A stretch of DNA of 64,000 nt from Gracilaria domingensis (lineage: Eukaryota > Rhodophyta > Florideophyceae > Gracilariales > Gracilariaceae), in contig VCMS01000127.1 of assembly GCA_022539475.1 (NCBI GenBank), forward strand, positions 62,001 to 126,000, in the 5' to 3' direction. Positions 11,912 through 20,416 of this stretch are shown piece after piece; position 1 is the first letter of the stretch, and the number at the start of each line of letters is the position of its first letter. The notes under the pieces were generated by a model. The model ran no database searches and was not told the origin of the DNA. It saw only the letters and a program-made list of their open reading frames with translations. A program made the position numbers and the translations under genes.

Positions 11912-11934
11912 CGCGCGCGCGCGCGCGCGCGCGC
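11912..11934. repeat. Alternating (CG)n tract
   Basis: A 23-nt CG alternation that ends in CATATCG. It is the third such run in the GC-rich block. Confidence 0.85.
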
Positions 11935-12172
11935 ATATCGCGGCGGCGGCGGCGGCGCGGCAACTGCCGGCGCGGCGCGCAAATCGGGCGCGGCGCGGCG
12001 GGCGGGCGGCGCGGGGCGCGCCGTCCGCCGCCTGCGCGCCCGATTTGGGCGCGGCGGCGGTTGCGCCGATGGTGCGTACTGGCAGCGGCTGCTGCGAATG
12101 CGCGCCATGGGCGCAGGCACAGCCGTGCATTTGGCGGCGGGCGAAGGGGGGGGGGGGGGGGGGGGGAATAGT

Positions 12173-12232
12173 GACGCGCTGCGCTGTATCACGTCGGCGA
12201 TCAGACGGCGACGTGATACAGCGCAGTGCGTC
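12173..12232. repeat. Near-perfect inverted repeat (hairpin 1)
   Basis: The arms 12179-12196 and 12209-12226 are 18-nt perfect reverse complements around a 12-nt loop. The pairing extends outward by a further 6 bp with one mismatch (GACGCG against TGCGTC). The stem core is TGTATCACGTCG. It lies nine bases before a second hairpin, about 860 bp upstream of MYB gene 1. Confidence 0.85.
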
Positions 12233-12240
12233 AGCATTTT

Positions 12241-12306
12241 CAGATAAGGGGATTGCCGCCGCACGTACCGCGCAGGGGGTACGTGCTGCGGCGATGTTCC
12301 TATCTG
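12241..12306. repeat. Interrupted inverted repeat (hairpin 2) bounded by CAGATA/TATCTG
   Basis: The inner arms 12255-12269 and 12278-12292 pair over 15 bp with one mismatch around an 8-nt loop. After an unpaired internal bulge the outer CAGATA at 12241 pairs with TATCTG at 12301-12306. The left end reads CAGATAAGGGG, which contains the GATAAG (I-box-like) sequence. Confidence 0.8.
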
Positions 12307-12502
12307 GAATTAATAGCGCGCGGACCTAAACGGCGGGCGGCGGCGCGCGGCGCGCGGCGCTGCGCGGCGGCTCCACGAGCCGTTTACAAGCGCGACGCGA
12401 TACCAAGCGCAACGCGATAAGTGGCGCCCTCGCGCGCGGGGGCGGCGGGCGGCGGGGAGCGCGCGCCACGCGCGTCCCGCGGCGCGCGCGCGGGGGGATG
12501 CA

Positions 12503-12540
<38 letters not shown>

Positions 12541-12839
12541 AAAGCGGGCGAAAAGCGGCGAAAAAAGCAAATTTGAAGCGCGCGCCACGTGCCGTACACG
12601 AGACAGTGACGGCTCGTCGCGGCGCGCTGCGTGACGCGCGCGCGCGGAAAAAAGCTGCGCGCAAGCGGCTCAGACGCGATCTGCGCGCGCCGCATGCAGC
12701 ACAATCCCGCGCACATAAATCGCGCCGCGCGCGCCGCCGCCGCCGCCGCCGCGTACGCACCACCGCACCTCCGCCTCGCGTCGTGCGCCGCCGCCGCCGC
12801 CGCCGCCGCCTTTTCGCTCCGCCGCCGCCCGTTTTCCTT

Positions 12840-13085
12840 CCACCTCGCCCGCTCGCCCGCTCGCCCGCCGCCCCCCCGCCCCCTCCACCGCACCCACGCA
12901 CTAACCAACGCTCGCCTCCGCCTCCGCCTCCGCCTCTCCTCTCTCACCCCCCTCCCCCCCCCCCCCCCCCCCCCCCTCCTCTCCTTCTCTCCCCCTCCCC
13001 CCCCTCCCTCCCCTCCCTCCCCCCCCCCTCCCCCCTTGCCGCCCTCGGTTGGACGCACAACGCGCTTGCCTTGTTTCTCGACAGC
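12840..13085 (+). promoter_or_regulatory. C-rich pyrimidine tract in probable 5' leader of MYB gene 1
   Basis: Almost purely C and T on the coding strand from about 12840 to 13060, including a (CCGCCT)n hexamer stretch near 12910-12940 and 23 consecutive C at 12954-12976. It ends just before the ATG at 13093. A TATA-like CATAAATC lies at about 12713. Comparable tracts precede many other genes in this window. Confidence 0.55.
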
Positions 13086-13092
13086 TAAAGGA

Positions 13093-13220
13093 ATGTCTGC
13101 GCACAAGCTAGCAAGCGTGTGCACTACCTCCGGCGCCGCCCTGTTCGACTCGTCGTGCGTGCTCGCCCCGCTGGCCTCCGCGCCCGTTCGCTTCGGCGCA
13201 CTCAACGTGCGGTCGGTGGG

Positions 13221-13264
<44 letters not shown>

Positions 13265-13756
13265 CGCTGACACTGAGCGACTGCAGCGAGCTGTCGTCGG
13301 CCACCTCGCGCGACGACAACCGCCTGGCGCCCATGAACGCCGCGCTGCCCGCGCCCGCGCCCACGGCCGCCACCACGGCCACCACCACCAGCGCCACCAC
13401 GGCCACCGCCAGCAGCAGCAGGCGGTACGACATGAAGCGGCGGACGCGCGCCGCCGCCGGCGCCGCCGGCGCCGCGGGCAAGGCGCGGCGCGCCGCCGGC
13501 GCGGAAGGCCGCGCCGCCGGCGGCAAGAAGGTGCGCAGCAGCAAGAGCAACATCCCGGGCGAGAGCCGGTACTGGACGCCGTCCGAGCACAAGCTGTTCA
13601 TCGAGGCGCTGTGGAAGTTTGGCCCCAAGAACCTCAAGGCCATCTCGGCGTACGTCGGCACGCGCAACATGATCCAGTGCCGCACGCACGAGCAAAAGTG
13701 CTTCATGCGGCTCATGCGCGAGGCGCAGCGCGAGAACGTCGCGCGCGGCGGCGGCT

Positions 13757-13817
<61 letters not shown>

Positions 13818-13947
13818 GGGCGCGCGCGCCGGCGCGGACGAGAAGCGCCGCCGCCTCAAGGCCGCCAAGGACGTGTACTCGGTGTCGCCGCAGTGCGGGC
13901 TGCTGCTGCTGTGCGCGGTGAGCGAGGAGATGTCGCGAAGCGCGTAG
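13093..13947 (+). CDS. Single-repeat MYB (SHAQKYF-like) transcription factor, copy 1
   Basis: A 284-residue intronless protein. One MYB/SANT repeat spans about residues 158-210: SRYWTPSEHKLFIEAL, then GPKNLKAISAYVGTRN, then CRTHEQKCFMRLM. The last part corresponds to the SHAQKYF signature of plant and algal 1R-MYBs, but here reads THEQKCF, with Tyr replaced by Cys. The N-terminal 157 residues are alanine/threonine-rich and contain an Ala run; the region after the MYB repeat holds a long Gly run from (GGC)n at 13768-13816. The C-terminus YSVSPQCGLLLLCAV is shared with the next gene. It is probably a nuclear DNA-binding regulator; proteins of this class bind GATA/I-box-like sites, and a GATAAG lies upstream at 12242. 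Target genes are unknown. Confidence 0.85.
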
Positions 13948-14233
13948 CGCGCGCCGCCGCCGCGCCTGCCGTTGATTTTTTCCTTTTTTGTTGCCCGTCG
14001 TGTTGTGTGTGTGATGCGTGTAAAACAGTGAATTATTTTGAATCCGCTTTTCTTTGTTCTTGCGCGTTTACCTTCAGCGCGCGCGCGCGCCACACGGCGC
14101 CGACGTCGCCAGCGCGCGCCGCCGCGCGCTCACCGCGCGCGCCGCCAAGCCGCGGCTTACACCCGCGCCGCGCCCGCACGTGCGCCGGAGAAACGCGCGT
14201 GCGCGCGCGGCGCGCGCTGTTGCCAACCGCGCG
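13948..14233. other. 3' end of MYB 1 and spacer before the MYB 2 promoter
   Basis: The stop is followed by a T-rich segment (13975-14060) that likely holds the 3' end of the transcript, then CG-rich DNA up to the G-box of the next promoter. Confidence 0.4.
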
Positions 14234-14281
14234 CACGTGCGCGACCAATTTGACAGCTGCTTTTGACGCCGCTTTATAAAA
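14234..14281 (+). promoter_or_regulatory. Promoter of MYB gene 2: G-box, CCAAT box, TATA box
   Basis: CACGTG at 14234-14239, CCAAT at 14245-14249 and TTTATAAAA at 14273-14281 lie in that order. They are followed by a C-rich pyrimidine leader (14285-14459) directly before the ATG at 14460. This is the clearest core promoter in the window. Confidence 0.75.
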
Positions 14282-14284
14282 GCC

Positions 14285-14459
14285 GTACCCTCCACCGCGC
14301 CGCCGCCCGCTCAGCTCCCGCCCCTTCTTAACCTCAGCTCCCCCTTCCCCCCCCCCCGCCTCCCCCCACCTCCCACCACATCTCCCCACCCACCCCCCAC
14401 CGCGCACCACCGCCCTCCCCTCCCCCACCCACTTAACCCCCAACCTCCCCCCACCCCCC
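14285..14459 (+). promoter_or_regulatory. C-rich pyrimidine 5' leader of MYB gene 2
   Basis: About 170 nt made almost only of C with some T and A on the coding strand, lying between the TATA box and the start codon. Its position indicates 5' untranslated RNA rather than promoter DNA. Confidence 0.6.
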
Positions 14460-15371
14460 ATGCAGCCCGCGCTCTCCTCCCCCGCGCTCTCCTCGCACAC
14501 CATGTCGTCGTGCGCCAAGGACGCCGCCGCCGTCGATAGCTGCGCGCGCGCAGTCGTCGATGCCGACCAATACCGCGCCGTCGTGTCGCGCCTCGACGCG
14601 CAGACGCAGCTTACCGACCGTCTGCAGCGCCAGCTGGCCGACGCCCACAAGCGCGTCGAACACCTGCAACACCAACTGCACGCCCTCCACTCTAACACCA
14701 ACACCAACACCAACACCAACACCAATACCAACACCAACACCACCACCGTCACCTCCCACGCCGCCACGCCGCCGTCGTCCGACGCCGTGCACCGCGCGCA
14801 GCTGCAGCAGCCCGCGCAGCCGCCATCGCACGCGCCACAACGGCCGCCGCCGCCGCACGCAAGACGGCACGACAAGGAGGCGCTGTCGCTGTGCAGCGAC
14901 GTGTCTGCGCGCGGCGACGACGCCAAGACGTCGTCCACGTCCGCCAAGAAGAGCTCCACGCGCCGCAGGATCTGCAAGAAGCAACGGAACGGCGCGGCGG
15001 CGCACAAGGGCGTCAAGATAGCCGGCCAGAGCCGCTACTGGACCGCCGACGAGCACAAGCTCTTTCTGGAGGCGCTCACGCTGTACGGCTACAAGAACCT
15101 GCGCTCCATCTCGGCGCACGTGGGCACGCGCAACATGACGCAGGTGCGCACGCACAGCCAAAAGTACTTTATGCGCCTCATGCGCGAGGCCAAGCGCCAG
15201 AACCCGAGCATGAGCGACGAGCCGTCGCCGGTGCGCGCCGGCGGCGCCGCCGCCGCCGCCGCCGCCGCGCCCGCCAACGGCAAGTCAATCAACGACGACA
15301 AGTATTCGGTGCCGAATACGTGCGGCATGACGCTGCTGTGTCTGGTGGGTCAGGACACGCTGCCCACATGA
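14460..15371 (+). CDS. Single-repeat MYB (SHAQKYF-like) transcription factor, copy 2
   Basis: A 303-residue intronless protein; an ATG at 14502 (MSSCAKD) is an alternative start. A predicted coiled coil lies near residues 45-80. It is followed by an Asn-Thr run encoded by (AACACC)n at 14694-14744 and a basic region. The MYB repeat is at about 190-243: SRYWTADEHKLFLEAL, YGYKNLRSISAHVGTRN, VRTHSQKYFMRLM. The signature THSQKYF is closer to canonical SHAQKYF than that of copy 1. The C-terminus KYSVPNTCGMTLLCLV matches the corresponding motif in copy 1. The two genes are in tandem, 512 bp apart, and clearly arose by duplication; outside the MYB repeat, a short following stretch and the C-terminal motif, they share only low-complexity sequence. 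Confidence 0.88.
   Translation: MQPALSSPALSSHTMSSCAKDAAAVDSCARAVVDADQYRAVVSRLDAQTQLTDRLQRQLADAHKRVEHLQHQLHALHSNTNTNTNTNTNTNTNTTTVTSHAATPPSSDAVHRAQLQQPAQPPSHAPQRPPPPHARRHDKEALSLCSDVSARGDDAKTSSTSAKKSSTRRRICKKQRNGAAAHKGVKIAGQSRYWTADEHKLFLEALTLYGYKNLRSISAHVGTRNMTQVRTHSQKYFMRLMREAKRQNPSMSDEPSPVRAGGAAAAAAAAPANGKSINDDKYSVPNTCGMTLLCLVGQDTLPT
14694..14744 (+). repeat. (AACACC)n hexamer repeat inside MYB 2
   Basis: In-frame hexanucleotide repeat coding for alternating Asn-Thr, with minor interruptions. Its length is a multiple of three, so expansion would not break the frame. Confidence 0.85.
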
Positions 15372-16279
15372 GCGCGGCGCCACCGCGGCGCGCGCCGCGC
15401 GCCGCGGGCGCCCATTTTTCGGTGTAGTATTATGTGCAGAGTTGATTGTGTTGATGCTGAGTGTTGTAAAACAGCCTTTGAAATGATACACGTGCACAAA
15501 GTACGTGCTGCCGCGTCCTTGTGTTGCGCGTCGAGCGCGCGCCGCACCCGCCGCCGCCGCCGCCGCCGCGGAGGCCGAGAAAAAAAAGCTTGTTGCGCGC
15601 GCTGCCTTACACCGCGCGTCGTATCTCCAATTCAGCGCGCGCCAGCGTCGCGCTTACGTGACGTGTAGCGCGTCGCGCGTGCGAAAAGCGATCTGCCAGC
15701 AGCTGCCACGCAGGCGCTGCCGCAGCGCGCCGCCTGACAGCGCCGACGTCGCCACCGCCACCGCCGCCGCCGCCGCCGCCTGCCAAGTCATGCGCCAGTC
15801 GCCCGCGCCGCCCGCGCCGCCCACGCCGCGTCAAAAAATCTGCCAGGTCGACATGCACCTCGCAGCTCCCCCCCCTCCGCCAATGCCGTTCCACCAACGG
15901 CCCATTAGCAGCAGCAACGTGACGCCAACGCGGCAACCACATAATCGGCAGCAAAGCTATCTACAAGGATTACAAACCAGCGCTACCTGGTAGCTCGCAA
16001 AGCATCATCATCACCACCACCACCTCGCTTTCCACCGCGCCGCACAACCTCCCGCCTACTATGCATTCGCCGCCAATTTACACACTCGCAATCTCCGCCG
16101 CCTCTTCCCGCCAAATATCGCCGTATCGTACAACAGTTAAAAAAATTCTTTTTGTCATCCTACCTTCGTACAAACTTCACGCTTTTTACACATCCACAAA
16201 CCCTCCACCCGCCCCCCCCCCCCTCGCCCAACCACACACCACACACCTCACCACCCGCCAACCACAGCAGAGCGTTGGC
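15372..16279. other. Convergent intergenic region between MYB 2 and the FHA-FYR gene
   Basis: About 900 bp between two genes that end towards each other. The left part is GC-rich simple sequence and the right part (from 15960) is rich in A and C. No gene is supported. Confidence 0.45.
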
Positions 16280-19200
16280 TCACCGGTAGTACGAGTTGCA
16301 TCTCCGCCGCTGCTTCCGCTTTCCCTCGTGATGCAGCTTCTTCCAGTCCTCCGGGATGCTCATCTCGCTTCCAGCCGCCAACACCGGGTGCTCCCTCGCG
16401 TCCTCCTCCTCGTCCGTCAACGTCGCGTCGTACGCCCGCCGAGACACCCGCCGATTCAGTTTGGGGTCCAACGCATTCAGCATCGCCTCCAGCAGTCCAA
16501 CAGACGCCTCCACATACTGTCCCTTGCCCCGCTTGCTAAAGTCCCGTAACACGTAGCCCTCGATGAACTTGGCCCCCGCCAACTTCTGCATGTGGTACAC
16601 AATCGTCGGCTCGTACAGTCCGAACCGCTCAGGCCCTGACGTTAGATGAACCCTATTGTCAGCCTGATGATCCTTGCTCATGTGCTCATTCACCACCTTC
16701 ATCCAAAGCGTAACCACATTCGGACCGCTCCCAATCTCCCTCTGTCCCGTCCACATCGTGTCTTCATCGCTCGCCTTTTCGTTGAAGCCGTCCAGCACAC
16801 TGATGCGGAAAACTGGCCGTGTGCGATCCTCATTACCCATAATTTCACACAGTAGCGCCATCCCAGACACAACTCGAATCGTCCTGAACCCTACAGGGTA
16901 TATCACCTTGTTCTTGCAAAACGCTGACGCACCCTGCACAACTTCCCCCAGGCACAACAGGAACAACCCATCCCCAAGGTCCGCTGGTAGAATAAGAATA
17001 CCATGTTCATCCTTTGGGATCTCGATCAATGTTCGCCGTTCTGTCCGAGGTCTTCCCGACGACGCAGGTGGCGGAGCTGCGCTCTCCGCCCGCTTCCGGC
17101 CCACCTCTCTACTCCTCACCAAGTCCATCAGCGGCCTATCGTCCTCCAGAACGAATTCTTCTTTTGCTTCTGACTTTGCCTTGCCACCACGAAGTGCCCC
17201 ATTGGTAGAATAAGCGCCACCTCCAGAGGCTGTCCTCTCAGAGCCATACTGCGAAGCAGATGCTCCATTCCGTGCGTAGATTTCAAAGTGTGGATCGTTT
17301 GCTCGAGTTCGAAAATACCGTAGCAACGCAAACGCACGTTTTGTCGCTGCCGATGGCTTGGGCATGGCCGGTCGTTTCACAGACTTCAAGTCATTCGCCG
17401 CTTTCCGTTGCCAGCTTTTCATCGACGACGCAAAAGTCAGGTCAGGGTCATTGCACATGTTGTCCCAGCCGTTGAACCCATAGCGGTCCACTCCAATTAG
17501 AAGAGATCGGTCATCGGGGCCCTTCCACCACGATGGCAGGTCCCTTGTCTTCTTGAACCCCCTCAAGATAGACTTCAGTCTGGGATGCACGAGTACCTCG
17601 CCACGAAGCGCCCGAAAGAATTCCAGGCGCTCAATGAGTTTTTCGGCACGTTCGGTTGTGAGCGTGCTGAAAACTGTTGCAGAGTTCTTCCTCTGGTTCA
17701 GGTTATCCACCCTTTCAAAGTCCTCGTCTTCCTTCGCAGCAGATAGATCGTTACTTAGATGCGCTTCTGATAACAGCTCAACGTAGGCATCATCCAGCGT
17801 CTCAGGATACTTGGCTTCAAAGCCTTGCACTTTGGAATGAAACCAAGACCAATCAACGGATTTTCCATCTTCTTTGTACACGACGCCGCAATTAGAGAGT
17901 GCGCGTTCAAACTCCAGCGCTTCTTTCTTCGAAAATGGTTGCGACTTCCTAATCCGTCTTTCAGCCTTTCTCCTGGTTTTCTCCGCCTCCTTCTCAGCTT
18001 TCCGCGCTGCAAGGTCATCTTTCCGCTGCTTTGCTTTGGACTCAGCCATCTGCTTCTTCTTTAGCTCTCTCATGTCCTTGTCAAATTCCTTGGCACATGA
18101 GTTGATTGTAGATTTGAGACGCTTCATGAGAGCCTCGCTGTTCGGAAACGGAACGAGCCCATCATCATTGGCCATTGATTTGGCCGCGGCTGCGGCGTCT
18201 TCCGGATTATTAAACCCGTATTGGTTCCCAATGCGTGGGCCTCGTTTCGGCACAAAGCGCTTGCGCTTCGTTTTCTCCGTGCCAGAGGCGGACTCGTCCT
18301 TCACACTGCCCTTGGCTCCATGACTTCCATTTTCATGAGTGTTGAGACTGCTCTGCACGGCGGCGGTGACGGCCTCAATAGGATTTGGATCTAACGGCGA
18401 CATGTCCGAATCGTCCTGCGAATGCGGTGTGTTCACAAATGATTGCTGGGCACTGGCTGAACCAGCCGAAGGACCAGTTAGTGGGAGCTGGGCGTTGTCT
18501 TTTTGTGCGCTCGACGGTTCAGTATGTCCAAGTTTGGGTCGTTTCTTCGGGTTGTGCAACGGGAACTCATGCATATCCTCGTCGTCCACGTCTTCATTCA
18601 TACTCAGGCCGTGACGGTCGTCCTCGTCCTTGTCCGGATCGTGGTCGTTCTCGTCGTCGTCGTCGTCGTCATCCATGTCCATGTGCGCGGCATCAGTATT
18701 GGCACTCGGCGCAAGACTCTCGCTCTTGACCGGAGTCACAGTCTTCTTGGTAGACATGGCAGGCGCGTAGCGGTTTAAAAAACCGAGTTCAGGGTCTTGG
18801 CGAATAGCTTCAATTGCACCGTACCCATGCTTGTACGAGCCAATGATGAAGTCGGCATCATCATTGGAGGTCCAGTACAAAGCCGGTGGGGGGGTGGCCA
18901 CACGCAACTCACCCGCACGCAAACGCTGTAACGACGAATGGTCATGAACATCTTGCAGGCGACTCAAGAGTCTGAGTTTCCTCGCCCAGCGAACAAACTT
19001 TCTTTTCTCCTTGGGCTCGATCTGCGTCCTGGCGTGTTCTAAAAGCTGATTGATCTCATGCTCAACGTCATGCTCGCGGTTGTCGAAGAGTTGGACGGGA
19101 TGGCGTCGAAGAATGTCCATGAGCGCTTTTTGTTCTACGCCCGGACGGGCGTGAAGATAGCACCTCGCAATAAAGGTTCTCGCAACCGGAACCAGCTCCT

Positions 19201-19816
19201 CTGGCTGGCGTTCCGCCAAGCGACTGTTGGTCTCAGAAAGAATCTTCTCCCAGCGTCCGTAGCCGTAGCGCATCATGAGCGTGCGCAGCGAGCTATGCTC
19301 CGATTTAATCCATTCCCTCCGCTTTCGCTTCTTGGGCGGCGACACGGGCGACGGGGACTCGCAGGCGGGCGGCGCATCAGCGGACTGCGGCTGTTGCTCA
19401 AGCAGTCGAAACACGAGTCGCGAGTCTGCAATTTTAATTGCAGCGCCGTCGGGAAGCGGATGCGGCTCCTTGTCAGTGATGCGCAACTCCCTGGCGCGCG
19501 GCGCGGGGGTGAGCAGCACCGGGTTGCGGCCGAGACAGGTGAGGGTGAAAGAACGCGACGCGCGGTCATAGTTGATGCGCGCATGCAGGCGGCTGAGCTT
19601 GGTGGAGAGGCCGAGACCGAGGTGAACGGCCGGGTACAGCGGCTTGAGCGGGTGGTCTGGCGCGGCGGGGTCGGAGCGGCCCAGCAGCAGCTGCGACGCG
19701 GGCACGGGGTGGTGCACTGGGACGGAGCGCGACGCGTAGTGCACGAAGCCGTCGAGGGTGGCGAGGGGCTGCGGCGCGGCGGAGCTGCGCTGGGGCGGGT
19801 GGTGGTTCTCGTGCAT
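16280..19816 (-). CDS. Large chromatin-type protein: FHA domain, CHD-like SANT modules, FYRN-FYRC
   Basis: An intronless frame; I take the ATG at 19816, giving 1178 residues. The frame stays open to an ATG at 20272, but that extension is low-complexity (poly-Gln, Arg-Leu repeats) and lies downstream of a TATA-like CTTAAAA at 20118-20125, so it is more likely 5' leader. Domains in order: an FHA-like fold at about 20-150 (LLLGRSD near 45, LSRLHARINYD near 75); a MYB/SANT-like segment near 175-215 (EHSSLRTLMMRYGYGRWEKI); LYWTSNDDADFIIGSYKHGY near 310; an acidic then basic/coiled-coil linker; LPSWWKGPDDRSLLIGVDRY near 760, both similar to the WWxxxxDxxLLIGxxxxGY module of CHD6-9/Kismet; and FYRN (YPVGFRTIRV near 972) with FYRC (FRISVLDGF near 1003, FGLYEPTIVYHMQKL near 1065). 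No helicase motifs are present. A nuclear, histone- or DNA-associated role is inferred. Confidence 0.8.
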   Translation of the reverse strand: MHENHHPPQRSSAAPQPLATLDGFVHYASRSVPVHHPVPASQLLLGRSDPAAPDHPLKPLYPAVHLGLGLSTKLSRLHARINYDRASRSFTLTCLGRNPVLLTPAPRARELRITDKEPHPLPDGAAIKIADSRLVFRLLEQQPQSADAPPACESPSPVSPPKKRKRREWIKSEHSSLRTLMMRYGYGRWEKILSETNSRLAERQPEELVPVARTFIARCYLHARPGVEQKALMDILRRHPVQLFDNREHDVEHEINQLLEHARTQIEPKEKRKFVRWARKLRLLSRLQDVHDHSSLQRLRAGELRVATPPPALYWTSNDDADFIIGSYKHGYGAIEAIRQDPELGFLNRYAPAMSTKKTVTPVKSESLAPSANTDAAHMDMDDDDDDDENDHDPDKDEDDRHGLSMNEDVDDEDMHEFPLHNPKKRPKLGHTEPSSAQKDNAQLPLTGPSAGSASAQQSFVNTPHSQDDSDMSPLDPNPIEAVTAAVQSSLNTHENGSHGAKGSVKDESASGTEKTKRKRFVPKRGPRIGNQYGFNNPEDAAAAAKSMANDDGLVPFPNSEALMKRLKSTINSCAKEFDKDMRELKKKQMAESKAKQRKDDLAARKAEKEAEKTRRKAERRIRKSQPFSKKEALEFERALSNCGVVYKEDGKSVDWSWFHSKVQGFEAKYPETLDDAYVELLSEAHLSNDLSAAKEDEDFERVDNLNQRKNSATVFSTLTTERAEKLIERLEFFRALRGEVLVHPRLKSILRGFKKTRDLPSWWKGPDDRSLLIGVDRYGFNGWDNMCNDPDLTFASSMKSWQRKAANDLKSVKRPAMPKPSAATKRAFALLRYFRTRANDPHFEIYARNGASASQYGSERTASGGGAYSTNGALRGGKAKSEAKEEFVLEDDRPLMDLVRSREVGRKRAESAAPPPASSGRPRTERRTLIEIPKDEHGILILPADLGDGLFLLCLGEVVQGASAFCKNKVIYPVGFRTIRVVSGMALLCEIMGNEDRTRPVFRISVLDGFNEKASDEDTMWTGQREIGSGPNVVTLWMKVVNEHMSKDHQADNRVHLTSGPERFGLYEPTIVYHMQKLAGAKFIEGYVLRDFSKRGKGQYVEASVGLLEAMLNALDPKLNRRVSRRAYDATLTDEEEDAREHPVLAAGSEMSIPEDWKKLHHEGKRKQRRRCNSYYR

Positions 19817-19860
19817 ATGGAGGGGAGGGGGGGGGGGTTGGTCGGCGGCGGGCGGGCGAA

Positions 19861-19948
19861 GGGGGAGGCGGAGGCGGAGGCGGAGGCGGAGGCGGAGGCG
19901 GAAGGGGGGGGGGTGGAGGGGGGAGTGCGGGAGGGAGGGCGCGAGGGG

Positions 19949-19980
<32 letters not shown>

Positions 19981-19987
19981 GCTGTTG
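19861..19987 (-). repeat. Tandem repeats in the probable 5' leader of the FHA-FYR gene
   Basis: On the coding (minus) strand there is a (CCTCCG)n-type hexamer repeat over about 19865-19902 and a (CAA)n repeat over about 19949-19987. They would encode Arg-Leu repeats and poly-Gln if translated. Their position between the TATA-like box and the preferred ATG suggests they are leader sequence. Confidence 0.7.
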
Positions 19988-20117
19988 TTTGGTTGCTAAA
20001 GGGGGGAGGAGGGGGTGGAGGGAGGGCGCGCGGAGGGCGGCTAGGGCACGAGTGGAAGCGGAAGGGGAAGGGCGCGGCGGGACGGGGGGGAGGGAGTGGG
20101 GGGGCGCGGGGGGGGCG

Positions 20118-20125
20118 GTTTTAAG
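20118..20125 (-). promoter_or_regulatory. TATA-like element of the FHA-FYR gene
   Basis: CTTAAAAC on the minus strand, followed by a C/T-rich minus-strand tract towards the ATG at 19816. This arrangement matches that of MYB gene 2. Confidence 0.45.
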
Positions 20126-20274
20126 CGCATGATTAATGAAGAAAAGGGGAGGCGGCGTCGGGCGGCGACAGTTGAGTGGGCTAGCGGCGCGCAGCGGCGC
20201 GGGCGTGCTGCGCTGGGGCGGGCGATACACAACGGGCGTGCGTGTGCGTGTGCGTGCGCGGCGGCGCGGCATGG

Positions 20275-20296
20275 GCGCGCGCGCGCGCGCGCGCGC
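20275..20296. repeat. Alternating (CG)n tract
   Basis: A 22-nt CG alternation lies in the 600-bp spacer between the FHA-FYR gene and the methyltransferase gene. Confidence 0.85.
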
Positions 20297-20416
20297 ACGC
20301 GGTGCCGCTTCACAAGTGGCGCGCCCTTGACGGCGACTGATTTGCGGCGCGCACGCGGCACAGCGCGCGCCACGGCGTCGCGGTCGGCCACGCGCGCGCG
20401 AAAAAAAGCGGAGCTT

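Larger units (their letters stand above)
9962..13092. other. 3.1 kb extremely GC-rich intergenic region upstream of MYB gene 1
   Basis: Dominated by (GCC)n, (CG)n and poly-G/poly-C simple sequence, with no frame of non-repetitive coding character. It contains two adjacent hairpins (12173-12232 and 12241-12306), a 21-G run at 12146-12166, a TATA-like CATAAATC near 12713, and from about 12840 a coding-strand C/T-rich tract with 23 consecutive C at 12954-12976 leading to the MYB start at 13093. Confidence 0.5.

Noticed and set aside
12384-14093. 569-residue minus-strand frame
   Set aside because: Antisense to MYB gene 1 and built of poly-Ala/Gly/Pro/Arg from triplet repeats.
13119-14279. 386-residue plus-strand frame over MYB gene 1
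   Set aside because: Shifted frame of MYB 1; arginine-repeat product, whereas the other frame gives a clear MYB repeat.
14033-15016. Minus-strand frame of 327 residues
   Set aside because: Antisense to MYB gene 2 and its leader; low-complexity product.
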